From assembly GCF_001423965.1 (NCBI RefSeq), contig NZ_LMPV01000009.1:62001-126000 (forward strand): a stretch of DNA of 64,000 nucleotides. Direction: 5' to 3'. Position numbers and translations under genes: made by a program. Positions 33,816-42,768 of this stretch are shown piece by piece (the first letter of the stretch is position 1; each line of letters begins with the position of its first letter). Origin of the DNA: Exiguobacterium sp. Leaf196 (GTDB lineage Bacteria > Bacillota > Bacilli > Exiguobacteriales > Exiguobacteriaceae). The notes beneath the pieces were generated by a model. That model ran no database searches. It was not told where the DNA came from and saw only the letters and a list, made by a program, of their open reading frames with translations.

Positions 33816-35639
33816 TTACGGACGATCATTAGGGTGATCGAGGTTTGGACGATTGTTAGGATGATCGAGGTTTGGCCCTTTATGATCATTTGGGTCAATC
33901 GGATAATCATCTTGTTGTGCTAAATCATTTTCTGGCAACGCACCTTTTGGTGTACCATGTGTCGTTTCATCTGTTGAAGATGAACGCGCTGAACGTGGTG
34001 CACGATCTGGTGTGACATCATCCGCTGCTTGTGACGCAGCACCTTTTGCTGCATCTTTCAAGCTTGGTGAAGAAGAAGTCGATGCAGACTTACTTGGAAG
34101 ATTCGATGTGTCGACTTCCGTGTTCTCTGCTTTCTTTTGCAAACGATCGAGGTAACGCGATGCATTATCACGTCCACCGAGACCAAAGGCAAGACCGAAA
34201 GCAAGCGCAAGTGCTCCAAGGATCAAGATGAAGGCTGAGTTGACGATTGTATCCGCAACACCCAATTGATCAAGTGCCATGAAGACAGCAAGTGCAAGAA
34301 TCGCATACTTCGCAACGATTGAGAGGACTTTCAGTTCAGAGTTACCGAACAGGCTGTCCATCGTACGTTTGACAAGGTTGCTGACGATGATACCGATCGC
34401 GAGAATGATGATCGCTGTCAAGACGCTTGGCAAGAAAGCAAGGACGGCACGACCGAGGTCGACCATGAAATCAAGACCAATCAAGTTGAAGGCTTCGACG
34501 ACGAAGAGAACGACGATGACGATCTCAACGAGTGCACCAACGATGGAAGCTGGTGATGTAGACGCTTGGTTCGCATCCCACGTCCCGATTTTCAAGTGAC
34601 GTGTTAGGTTGTTGAATCCAAGACGTGACAGGAGATCCGTAACGAATTTCTTGATGAAACGTCCGACATAAAGACCGACAAGAATCAGAACGACACCGAC
34701 AATGATATTCGGAATCATACCTAGGACATCGTTCAACATGTTGATCGCTGGTCCTGTAATTCCTTTAATATTTAATTGATCAAGTGCTGAAATCGTGATT
34801 GGAATCAGAATCAAGATGAAGACGACTGTTCCAAGAATCGACGACAGTGATTTCGAATCTTTTTGATCATTTGACCCAAGATTGAAGCGAGATGCAAATT
34901 TATCCGTTCCAACAGCATGAAGGAAATTCGTCACGATATCGCGGACGATTTTCGCTACGAGGAAGCCAACGAAGAAGATGGCTGCCGCAGCAATCAAGCG
35001 TGGAATGAATCCAAGGAATGACGATAACAATTGGCTAAACGGTTGTGAGACACTCTCAATGTTCAACGCACCAAGTACACCTGGTAGGAACAGAAGCAAG
35101 ACGAGGTAGAAGACGATCTCCCCTGCGATTTTTGGATAAGTTGAAAGATCTGTCTGACCTTGAAGCATCTTGTTCGAACGTACTTTGTCGTTCGCCATCA
35201 GCTTCGTACCTGCTTTGACGATGATCATGCGGAGAACGACCGCAATGACATATGCCAAGAGGAGAATAAGGGCTGCTTTCAGGATATTTGGGATTGCCGC
35301 GAGCAATGTACTCATCGTATCCGCAAGTGGTCCCGCAATGATGTTCAGATTAAGGATATTGAAGACCAAGATTAGGACGAAGACCATGAGAACCCAAAAG
35401 ACGACAGTCCCGATAATTTTTTCAGGTGTCCACTTTTTCTTCTTTGGTGGCGCCCCTTCTTTTTGAGGCGATAACTTGTTGACGACTCCAGATTTCTCTA
35501 ACGCTTTTTGAATCCCGTTCGCAATCAGCTTAGCAATGAGCCATCCAATTAAAAAGACGATGATCGCTCCAAGCAAGTTGCCGAGTGATCCGAGAATGCC
35601 GTTCAAGTTCAACGACGTTCCGTTCCAAATGTTATTCAT
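33816..35639 (-). CDS. Mechanosensitive-channel-like protein with repeated conserved TM helices
   Basis: A 607-residue membrane protein. At least four copies of a conserved TM-helix unit occur, each with a P-x-I/L, an alternating hydrophobic run and a basic end: near PNILKAALILLLAYVIAVVL, PRLIAAAAIFFVGFLVAKIV, PNIIVGVVLILVGLYVGRFI and PSVLTAIIILAIGIIVSNLV. A small-residue segment (LILGALALAFGLAFGLGG) recalls the MscS pore helix. The last 110 residues are disordered, Ser/Asp/Pro-rich, and end in two copies of a PNLDHPN unit. It probably acts in membrane tension or osmotic release. The start has AAGGAG nine bases before it. Confidence 0.82.
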   Translation of the reverse strand: MNNIWNGTSLNLNGILGSLGNLLGAIIVFLIGWLIAKLIANGIQKALEKSGVVNKLSPQKEGAPPKKKKWTPEKIIGTVVFWVLMVFVLILVFNILNLNIIAGPLADTMSTLLAAIPNILKAALILLLAYVIAVVLRMIIVKAGTKLMANDKVRSNKMLQGQTDLSTYPKIAGEIVFYLVLLLFLPGVLGALNIESVSQPFSQLLSSFLGFIPRLIAAAAIFFVGFLVAKIVRDIVTNFLHAVGTDKFASRFNLGSNDQKDSKSLSSILGTVVFILILIPITISALDQLNIKGITGPAINMLNDVLGMIPNIIVGVVLILVGLYVGRFIKKFVTDLLSRLGFNNLTRHLKIGTWDANQASTSPASIVGALVEIVIVVLFVVEAFNLIGLDFMVDLGRAVLAFLPSVLTAIIILAIGIIVSNLVKRTMDSLFGNSELKVLSIVAKYAILALAVFMALDQLGVADTIVNSAFILILGALALAFGLAFGLGGRDNASRYLDRLQKKAENTEVDTSNLPSKSASTSSSPSLKDAAKGAASQAADDVTPDRAPRSARSSSTDETTHGTPKGALPENDLAQQDDYPIDPNDHKGPNLDHPNNRPNLDHPNDRP

Positions 35640-35823
35640 CCTTTCACACTCCTTCACCTAAGATAAAATTATATGTTTCTGACACTTCTTTAATTTCCCC
35701 AGCTAAAGGATTTGTTAAACCCTTACCTGTACCAGAATGTGGCGTTTCTTGTTTTTCCTACAAGAAATTGGATAACTGCGGTATGTGAAAATACACATTT
35801 GTAATAATCATTTCTAAAAAAAA

Positions 35824-35850
35824 GCAGCATCGTCTACATGACGACACTGC
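35824..35850 (-). terminator. Terminator of the ABC exporter operon
   Basis: GCAGCATCGTC and GACGACACTGC arms (two wobble positions) followed on the minus strand by eight T. Confidence 0.83.
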
Positions 35851-35856
35851 CTTATA

Positions 35857-37713
35857 TCATACGACTTCTTTTTCAGAGAATTGGCTGTTATACAGATCCG
35901 CATAAAATCCATCTGCCTCGAGTAATTCCTCATGAGTACCTTGTTCGATGACACGCCCTTGATTCATGACGAGAATCAAATCAGCGTCTTTGATCGTCGA
36001 CAGACGGTGAGCAATGACGAAACTCGTCCGCCCTTCCATCAACCGTCGCATCGCTTGCTGGATGAAGACCTCCGTCCGTGTATCCACACTAGAAGTCGCT
36101 TCATCAAGGATCATGATCGGAGGATCGGCAAGAACGGCTCGAGCAATCGTCAACAACTGTTTCTGACCTTGCGAGATGTTCGAAGCTTCCTCATTCAGGA
36201 CGGTATCATACCCGTCCGGCAATGTCCGGATGAAGTGATCAGCATGTGCGGTCTTCGCTGCCGCGATAACCTCTTCTTCGGTTGCTCCATTTTTACCGTA
36301 AGCAAGATTGTCTCGGATCGTACCGTTGAAGAGCCACGTATCTTGTAAGACCATACCGAACGTCGTCCGTAAGTCTTCGCGTGACATCTCACGGGTATCG
36401 ATACCGTCAATTCGAATCGTCCCGCCGTTTAATTCATAAAAGCGCATCAATAGATTGATCATCGTCGTCTTACCGGCACCCGTCGGTCCAACGATCGCGA
36501 CGGTTTGTCCCGGTGCGACATCAATGTGCATATCCTCGATCAAGAGATCGTTTCCGTAACCAAAATCAACGTGTTCGAATGCAACGGCTCCTTCAGCCTG
36601 CGCAAGACGATGCGTCGTCACTTCCTTGATCTCTTCTTCTTCGTCCAGTAATTCGAAGACACGTTCCGCTGCTGCGACCGTCGATTGGACGATGTTCGCG
36701 ATGTTCGCTGTCTGTGTGATTGGTTGCGTGAACTGACGTGTATAGGTGATGAACGCTTGAATATCCCCGATCGAGATGGCCCGTTGCGTGACGAGAATCC
36801 CACCGACGATACTGATCAGGACGTAACTGATATTCCCGATGAACATCATCATCGGCATGATGATCCCGGAGATGAACTGCGCTTTGCGCCCTGCTTCATA
36901 CAACTCCTCGTTGACGGCATCGAACTGCTCGACCGCTTTGCGTTCATGTCCGAACGCCTTGACGACAGAGTGTCCGGTATACATCTCTTCGACGTGTCCG
37001 TTCAACTGACCAAGTGTCCGTTGTTGATCGGCAAAGTATTTTTGGGATCGTTTCAAAATCGGACGAATCGCAAAAATCGAGACCGGCAACGAGACAAGTG
37101 AAATCAGTGTTAACAATGGACTAATCGTCAGCATCATGATTAAAATCCCGACGATTGTCACGATCGACGTGATGAATGAAGTCACACTTTGTTGTAACGT
37201 ACTCCCGATCGTATCGATGTCGTTCGTCACACGGCTGAGTGTCTCCCCGTTCGGACGACCATCATAGTATTTTAATGGCAAGCGTTCGAGTTTATGATTG
37301 ACGTCCTCACGTAAATCGTAGACTGTTTTTTGAGCGATACCCGACATTAAATACTGTTGCAAGTAATTGAATAGACTACTGACGACATACAGTCCGGCGA
37401 GCCAGAGCAGGATCTGTCCGATTTTCGTGAAATCGATCGCTGCTCCCGGCACACCTTGGAACTTCGCATATGCCCCTTCAAACAATTCTGTGATTGCCGT
37501 TCCCATGATTTTCGGACCGGCAATCATGAAGACCGTACTGAGAATGGCTGCAAGGAAAACACCAATGAGTGCCGTCCGACGCGGACGCAGATATCGAAGC
37601 AGACGACGGAACGTTGCTTTGAAATCCTTTGGTTTTTCTCCGAGCATCATCATATTTCCGCCACCAGGACCACCAGGCGGAGGACCGCCGGCAGGTCGTT
37701 TTTTCTCACTCAT
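35857..37713 (-). CDS. ABC multidrug exporter subunit with the canonical ATP site
   Basis: A 618-residue half-transporter: a Gly/Pro-rich, basic N-terminus (residues 1-25), six TM helices, and a nucleotide domain. Walker A is GPTGAGKTT and Walker B ends in the catalytic Glu (IMILDEATSSVD). The signature reads NISQGQ rather than LSGGQ. The start overlaps the stop of the partner by four bases. Together they match the heterodimeric exporters of the YfiB-YfiC or BmrC-BmrD type (BmrD/YheH-like here). Substrates are likely drugs or lipids. Confidence 0.92.
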   Translation of the reverse strand: MSEKKRPAGGPPPGGPGGGNMMMLGEKPKDFKATFRRLLRYLRPRRTALIGVFLAAILSTVFMIAGPKIMGTAITELFEGAYAKFQGVPGAAIDFTKIGQILLWLAGLYVVSSLFNYLQQYLMSGIAQKTVYDLREDVNHKLERLPLKYYDGRPNGETLSRVTNDIDTIGSTLQQSVTSFITSIVTIVGILIMMLTISPLLTLISLVSLPVSIFAIRPILKRSQKYFADQQRTLGQLNGHVEEMYTGHSVVKAFGHERKAVEQFDAVNEELYEAGRKAQFISGIIMPMMMFIGNISYVLISIVGGILVTQRAISIGDIQAFITYTRQFTQPITQTANIANIVQSTVAAAERVFELLDEEEEIKEVTTHRLAQAEGAVAFEHVDFGYGNDLLIEDMHIDVAPGQTVAIVGPTGAGKTTMINLLMRFYELNGGTIRIDGIDTREMSREDLRTTFGMVLQDTWLFNGTIRDNLAYGKNGATEEEVIAAAKTAHADHFIRTLPDGYDTVLNEEASNISQGQKQLLTIARAVLADPPIMILDEATSSVDTRTEVFIQQAMRRLMEGRTSFVIAHRLSTIKDADLILVMNQGRVIEQGTHEELLEADGFYADLYNSQFSEKEVV

Positions 37714-39434
37714 GCGATTTCCTCCTCTGATAGTTGTGACTTCACGATTTCCTGATAGACGGCATTGTCAACAAACAATTCATCGTGTGTCCCGATTCCA
37801 GCGACTTTCCCTTCATCAAGGACGATGATTTGATCGGCATCAATGACCGTGCTGACACGCTGAGCGACGATCAAGACGGTTGCTTCGCGCGTTTCTTCTC
37901 GTAACGCTTTTCGAAGTGCAGCATCAGTTTTAAAGTCGAGCGCTGAAAAACTGTCATCAAAGACGTATAGATCTGGTCGACGAACAAGTGCTCGAGCAAT
38001 CGACAACCGTTGTTTTTGCCCACCAGAGACGTTCGATCCGCCTTGTTCGATCCGCGCATCGTAACCGTCCGGCATCCGTTCGATGAAGTCCGTCGCTTGC
38101 GCAATTTGTGCTGCATGCGCGACCTCTTCATCTGTCGCGTCCTCTTTCCCGAAACGAATGTTTTCGGCGATCGTACCCGTGAACAGTAACGCCTTTTGGG
38201 GAACGAAGCCGATTTTCGACCGCAGTTCCTCTTGCGGGACATCCTGGCTATCAACGCCATTGACGCGAATGCTCCCTTCCGTTACGTCATAAAAACGGGG
38301 AATCAAATTGACGAGCGTTGATTTACCAGAACCGGTCCCACCGATCACAGCCGTCACTTCACCTGGTCGTGCCGTAAAACTAATATCGGATAAAACGGGT
38401 GTCTCAGCTCCTGGGTAACGGAACGTGACACGATCAAAGACGAGCGTTCCTTTTTCACGGTCAGCGGTTTGTGTTCCCTCATCTGTCATTGTTGGTGTCA
38501 TCTCGAGGACTTCATTGATCCGTTTCGCCGAGACGGCTGCCCGCGGAATCATGACGAACATGACTGAAGCCATGACGAGAGCGAACATGATTTGCATGAC
38601 GTACTGGATGAACGCCATCAAGTCCCCAATCTGCATACCACCATTATCGATCCGGATGCCCCCGAACCAAATGACACCGACGACCGTCAAGTTCATGACG
38701 AGCATCATCACTGGCATCAAGAACGCCATGATTTTATTGACCTTGATCGAGACTTCTGTCAAATCCGCGTTCGCTTTTGTCAATCGCACTTGTTCATCAC
38801 GTTCCCGGTTAAAGGCACGGATGACACGGATCCCGGTCAAGTTCTCCCGCAAGACGAGGTTCAGACGGTCGAGTCGCTTTTGAACTTTCCCAAACAACGG
38901 AACCCCTTTCCACAAAATCAACAGGATTGAAATCACAAGGACCGGCATCGCCGCGACGATGACGAGTGAGAGTTTGGCATCTTTTGAGACGGCCATGATC
39001 AATCCACCGATGAACATGATCGGTGCACTGACGACCATCCGTAACATCATGATGACGACTTGTTGAACTTGTGTGATATCGTTCGTCGTCCGTGTAATCA
39101 ATGACGCCGTTCCGACTTGATCGAACTCTTGCAGGGAAAATCGTTCAACATGGTTGAAGACTTGGCGACGGATATCCCGTCCGAGTCCCATTGACGCCTT
39201 CGACGAATAATAACTAGCGGCAACTGCGGCTAACGCCCCGATGCCGGTAATTCCGAGCATGACGGCACCAATCTTCCAAATGTAGGCGGTATCGCCAGTG
39301 ACGACCCCTTTATCAATGATGTCTGCCATCAGTGTCGGCAAATAGAGATCAGACATTGATTGTGCGAAAACCAAGACGAGCACCGCGAGTACTGCCCATT
39401 TATAGACCGTCAATCGTTTGAGTAACTTAATCAT
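37710..39434 (-). CDS. ABC multidrug exporter subunit with a degenerate ATP site
   Basis: A 574-residue half-transporter with six TMs, Walker A GGTGSGKST and signature NVSGGQKQRLSIARA. After Walker B the catalytic Glu is Asp (LYVFDDSFSALD), the known mark of the non-hydrolytic site in heterodimeric exporters. It starts inside the end of the MarR gene (8-base overlap) and is followed, with a 4-base overlap, by its partner. This makes a tightly coupled regulator-exporter operon. Confidence 0.93.
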   Translation of the reverse strand: MIKLLKRLTVYKWAVLAVLVLVFAQSMSDLYLPTLMADIIDKGVVTGDTAYIWKIGAVMLGITGIGALAAVAASYYSSKASMGLGRDIRRQVFNHVERFSLQEFDQVGTASLITRTTNDITQVQQVVIMMLRMVVSAPIMFIGGLIMAVSKDAKLSLVIVAAMPVLVISILLILWKGVPLFGKVQKRLDRLNLVLRENLTGIRVIRAFNRERDEQVRLTKANADLTEVSIKVNKIMAFLMPVMMLVMNLTVVGVIWFGGIRIDNGGMQIGDLMAFIQYVMQIMFALVMASVMFVMIPRAAVSAKRINEVLEMTPTMTDEGTQTADREKGTLVFDRVTFRYPGAETPVLSDISFTARPGEVTAVIGGTGSGKSTLVNLIPRFYDVTEGSIRVNGVDSQDVPQEELRSKIGFVPQKALLFTGTIAENIRFGKEDATDEEVAHAAQIAQATDFIERMPDGYDARIEQGGSNVSGGQKQRLSIARALVRRPDLYVFDDSFSALDFKTDAALRKALREETREATVLIVAQRVSTVIDADQIIVLDEGKVAGIGTHDELFVDNAVYQEIVKSQLSEEEIA

Positions 39435-39912
39435 CCGAGCATCCTCCTTTCATTTCTGGCTGTAAGATACGTCCGATGCCTTCTGCAATCTGAGCATGCG
39501 TCGCAAGCATCTGTTCGAATACCTCTTGATCAATCGTCTCTAGGACCTGTTCGAGTTGACGTTGCATCCCCTTCTCTTGTTCTTGAATCTCCGTCACGAA
39601 TTGTTGTCCTTGATCACTAAGCGATAGGACGACTTCTCGTCGATTTTCAGGATTCGTCTCCCGAATGACCCAACCGGACTGAACGAGGCCCTCAATCGAC
39701 TGACTCAGTGTGCTCTTTGGTAAATGCGTATGTGTCGCGAGTGCTTTTTGCGAAATCGGTCCACGTGGCGCAATCGTCATCAAGCTATGAAATTGAGGTA
39801 AACTGAGTCCGTTTTCCTGCGCCGTCTGGTGTGCTGCTCGAACGAGATGTCGTTGTACATTCCAAAACGACTGCATCATCGCCGTTGAACGAACCGTTTC
39901 CGTTTGCTCCAT
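39427..39912 (-). CDS. MarR-family repressor of the ABC exporter
   Basis: A 161-residue winged-helix regulator, first in the operon. The recognition helix region is SQKALATHTHLPKSTLSQSIEGL, with the wing ETNPENRREVVLSLSDQG. A GTTCC-AAAA-GGAAC palindrome (39944-39957) lies between its promoter and start codon, so autoregulation is likely. It probably releases DNA when a substrate of the exporter binds. Confidence 0.92.
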   Translation of the reverse strand: MEQTETVRSTAMMQSFWNVQRHLVRAAHQTAQENGLSLPQFHSLMTIAPRGPISQKALATHTHLPKSTLSQSIEGLVQSGWVIRETNPENRREVVLSLSDQGQQFVTEIQEQEKGMQRQLEQVLETIDQEVFEQMLATHAQIAEGIGRILQPEMKGGCSDD

Positions 39913-39943
39913 CCTGTTTCGCCTCCTTGTTCCATTTCAAATC

Positions 39944-40003
39944 GTTCCAAAAGGAACAATTACTTATATGAATTAAAATACGCTGATTATTTCTAGTTGT
40001 CAA
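39944..40003 (-). promoter_or_regulatory. Promoter and operator of the MarR-ABC exporter operon
   Basis: Minus strand: TTGACA (40003-39998), 17-base spacer, TATTTT (39980-39975). The perfect inverted repeat GTTCCAAAAGGAAC (39944-39957) follows, about 20 bases after the -10 box, where a repressor would block initiation. Confidence 0.65.
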
Positions 40004-40067
40004 CGAAAAGGCAGTGTGAAAAATCACATAGTTTTGTTATGCTTTTGTAGAGAAGGAGTGGAGATAG

Positions 40068-40409
40068 ATGAGACATGAGATGGGATTATATGAAGTACCG
40101 TTTCGTTCGATTGAACAACGGCTGAGAACGGTCGAAATTCGACTCAATGATCTGAAACGCCAACAAGTACAAGTCGGTGATCAGATTCAGTTCACGCATA
40201 CGGAGACGAACGAGACGCTACTCGTCCAGGTGACGAAACGGGAGACATTTCAAGATTTTCAAGCACTGTATGAACACGTATCACAGGAATCCATCGACTG
40301 CGTCGGTTGGTCGATCGATGAACTCGTAACATCTACGTATACGATCTATTCACCAGAAGCCGAGCAACAGTACGGAGCACTGGCTCTTCATATCGAGTTA
40401 TTGCCATAA
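40068..40409 (+). CDS. ASCH-domain protein
   Basis: A 113-residue protein with the ASCH/PUA-like fold pattern: a basic turn RTVEIRLND near residue 24, VGDQIQF and a beta-rich remainder. ASCH domains are thought to bind RNA; some have nuclease activity. The ATG follows GAAGGAG. It is divergent from the MarR-ABC exporter operon and convergent with the CDF gene. The precise role is unknown. Confidence 0.82.
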   Translation: MRHEMGLYEVPFRSIEQRLRTVEIRLNDLKRQQVQVGDQIQFTHTETNETLLVQVTKRETFQDFQALYEHVSQESIDCVGWSIDELVTSTYTIYSPEAEQQYGALALHIELLP

Positions 40410-40449
40410 AAAACGTCTTTTCTACAGTCAGCGTAGAAAAGACGTTTTT
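40409..40449. terminator. Bidirectional terminator
   Basis: Perfect 17-base arms (40409-40425, 40433-40449) with T-runs in both directions, between the convergent ASCH and CDF genes. The left arm starts at the last base of the ASCH stop codon. Confidence 0.9.
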
Positions 40450-40453
40450 GAAT

Positions 40454-41323
40454 TCATTCGGGTTCGACGTGAACATGGATATCATAAACTCCGTATTCTT
40501 CCGTCAGCGTATCCTCAACACGTGTCGCAATATCGTGCGCTTGATGGATATTCAAGGTGGAGTTGACGAGGATGACGACATCGACGACTTCATTGTTGCC
40601 GTAGTTACGTCCTTTGATTGACTTGATGCCTTTGACACCTTCGAGATCGAAAATGACATCTTCGTACATCTTCAGTTTCTTCTCATCAAAGCCATCTGTC
40701 AGTTCGTGTGACGCTTCCGTGAAGATATCCCACGCTGTCTTACAGATCAAGAAGCCGACGATGATCGCTGTCACGACATCAAGCCAGGGCATGCCGAACT
40801 GTGATCCGACGATCCCGATTGTCGTCCCGACACTGACCCAAGCATCGGATAGATTATCTTTCGCTGCCGCCATGACGGCTTTGCTTTCAATCTCCTCGGA
40901 TAACTTCTTATTGTAACGATAGACGAAGTACATCACGAGAGCTGAACCAATTCCGACGTACGCTGCAAGAACATCAGGCGATTCCTGCTTGCCTTCGAAT
41001 AACGTCGAGATCGTATCGATCAAGACTTGGAGACCGACTGCCATCATGATGAAGGAAGCTACGAGCGAGGCAATCGTCTCACTTTTCCAGTGTCCGTACT
41101 TGTGATCGTCATCTGCAGGACGTTGTGAGATCCGTAAGCCGATTAAGACGGCAATCGACGCGATGATGTCCGTCGCGTTGTTCAAACCGTCCGCCCGGAG
41201 TGCGGCGGAATCTGCTGTATAACCAATAATTAATTTTAAAGATGATAACAAGATATAGGCTGCGATACTGATCATCGCACCGCGTTCGCCGCGTTTTAGA
41301 TTATCGTATTTTTGTTGTTCCAT
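40454..41323 (-). CDS. Cation diffusion facilitator, probably Mn(II) exporter
   Basis: About 289 residues with six TMs and a C-terminal cytoplasmic metal domain. The TM2 site is ADGLNNATD and the TM5 site is KDNLSDAW, both of DxxxD type instead of the HxxxD usual for zinc. This pattern, and the GLRISQRPADDDHKYGHWKSET stretch, recall the bacillar Mn exporters MneP/MneS. I place the start at the ATG near 41323, preceded by GTGGGGG; a TTG at 41356 is the alternative. A divergent thioredoxin gene lies upstream. Confidence 0.88.
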   Translation of the reverse strand: MEQQKYDNLKRGERGAMISIAAYILLSSLKLIIGYTADSAALRADGLNNATDIIASIAVLIGLRISQRPADDDHKYGHWKSETIASLVASFIMMAVGLQVLIDTISTLFEGKQESPDVLAAYVGIGSALVMYFVYRYNKKLSEEIESKAVMAAAKDNLSDAWVSVGTTIGIVGSQFGMPWLDVVTAIIVGFLICKTAWDIFTEASHELTDGFDEKKLKMYEDVIFDLEGVKGIKSIKGRNYGNNEVVDVVILVNSTLNIHQAHDIATRVEDTLTEEYGVYDIHVHVEPE

Positions 41324-41622
41324 TCTCGTCGCCCCCACTTTCTCTGCGATTAGCAAACCTCATCGTACCAGTCGGAAATCGAGTGGGTCTAGAGAAATCA
41401 TTTTGTTTCGAACTAGGTAATTAACAAAAGCGCAATAATGTTTCCCTATACCAAACTGAATTTGATTGAGTCATGTGGCTCTTTTAAAGAAAATCGGTAG
41501 CATTATCTTAAAGAGCAACCAACTTTTTTGACTTGTCAGACTCTTTGACGAACATAATTCGTGCAAGTTCTGAAGGGAATCGGTAGACTAAAGGTACAAC
41601 ACCAAGAGGAGGAGTTCTCACA

Positions 41623-41946
41623 ATGGCAGAATTCATTAAGAGTGAAGAAACATTCAAGGAATTGATTTCAAGTGATGCACCGGTCATCATCAAGTTCGAA
41701 GCAGACTGGTGCCCGGACTGCAAACGGATGGACTATTTCATGCCGGACGTCGAGTCCCAGTTCGACCACTTACCAATCCACACGATCGACAAGGATGAGT
41801 TCCCTGAAATCGCATCGAACCACGATGTCATGGGAATCCCAAGCTTGCTCGTCTTTAAAAACAATGAAAAACTAGCGCATTTGCACAGTGCAAATGCGAA
41901 AACACCAGAAGAAGTTACAGCATTCTTAAAGCAAAACTTCAACTAA
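41623..41946 (+). CDS. Thioredoxin-like protein
   Basis: A 107-residue thioredoxin fold with the active site WCPDC (in EADWCPDCKRMD, residues about 27-38) and the cis-Pro loop GIPSLLVF. The CPDC active site differs from the CGPC of the main thioredoxin, so it probably serves a special partner. The ribosome site is AGGAGGAG. It forms a single-gene unit ending in a strong terminator. Confidence 0.92.
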   Translation: MAEFIKSEETFKELISSDAPVIIKFEADWCPDCKRMDYFMPDVESQFDHLPIHTIDKDEFPEIASNHDVMGIPSLLVFKNNEKLAHLHSANAKTPEEVTAFLKQNFN

Positions 41947-41949
41947 GCA

Positions 41950-41983
41950 AAAATAACCTGACGCCGCAGCGTCAGGTTATTTT
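41950..41983. terminator. Bidirectional terminator
   Basis: AAATAACCTGACG and CGTCAGGTTATTT arms, followed by a T-run on the plus strand. Confidence 0.9.
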
Positions 41984-42023
41984 TTATGTACCGATCTGAT
42001 TTGGAGTGCTACTTCAATCCTTC

Positions 42024-42203
42024 TCAGCTTTTCTTAAAAAAGATGCGAGTGAACAGATTCGTAATCGTTCCAGCTATCGCTGCTTCGATCAGAGCGACGA
42101 CCACAATCGATAAAACATCCTGCATACCTAGAGTTCCTAAGAAATTAATGAGATTCAGAATGAAAAAAAGAATAAAGAAAATCAGATAATCTCGTTTTCG
42201 CAT
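42024..42203 (-). CDS. Small two-pass membrane protein, 59 aa
   Basis: The start at 42203 is preceded by TAGGAGG; longer frames have no site. The product has two hydrophobic helices (about residues 6-24 and 26-50) and basic ends (MRKRD, FFKKS). No family recognised. A possible promoter on the minus strand (TTGGAA, 18 bases, TGTTAT) lies about 40-70 bases upstream. Confidence 0.7.
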   Translation of the reverse strand: MRKRDYLIFFILFFILNLINFLGTLGMQDVLSIVVVALIEAAIAGTITNLFTRIFFKKS

Positions 42204-42314
42204 CGTAGTCCTCCTACTCAATACGTCTTTGTCGTCTTTCATCGCTATAACACTACCATACATCAGGATTTTCCAAGGATTACATAATTGAAAGGAACAA
42301 CGAACATCTACAAA

Positions 42315-42353
42315 AAAGTAGTCTTTCTCTCGCTCGAGAAAGACTACTTTTAC
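42315..42353 (-). terminator. Terminator of the Excalibur protein gene
   Basis: Perfect 15-base arms AAAGTAGTCTTTCTC and GAGAAAGACTACTTT with a six-base loop, six A on the left giving a U-run on the minus strand. Confidence 0.88.
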
Positions 42354-42357
42354 TTTT

Positions 42358-42654
42358 TTAACGTTCACACGCGATGCCGTCTTTATCCCGGTCTCTTTTC
42401 GTGTTTAAGTTATACGTCGCAAGACTCACGTATGCCTTGTACTTTGTTGCTTTGTAGATCGGTTTTCCATTCTTGTCATACCCGGTCCGATTCTTTAGAC
42501 CCGCTTTTTTCGCGACACCGCCTTTATACGTCTTTTGCATTTCTGCACAACTGGAAAAGGCTTTTGCTTTCGTTGCCGCTTCACTGGTTTCTGGAACATG
42601 GATCAAGGCAAGACTGACGACACCCGCTAGTACGAGCCGACTCCATTTTTTCAT
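42358..42654 (-). CDS. Secreted Excalibur calcium-binding domain protein
   Basis: A 98-residue exported protein. The ATG at 42654 has AGGAGG seven bases before it. A signal peptide (MKKWSRLVLAGVVSLALIHV) ends near SEA-AT. The remaining 70 residues are one Excalibur domain: SSCAEMQKTYKGGVAK at the start and the calcium loop DRDKDGIACE at the end, with two Cys likely disulfide-bonded. Excalibur domains are often joined to surface nucleases; here the domain stands alone. Confidence 0.88.
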   Translation of the reverse strand: MKKWSRLVLAGVVSLALIHVPETSEAATKAKAFSSCAEMQKTYKGGVAKKAGLKNRTGYDKNGKPIYKATKYKAYVSLATYNLNTKRDRDKDGIACER

Positions 42655-42768
42655 AGGGATCCCTCCTTTTTTCAAAAAACAACAATTCGTCTTTTGATTA
42701 TAAGAAGTCATTTTTAGAAATTGTTCCCTTTTTTCATTTTTACGTCAATGATTTTTAAAATCTGACAA

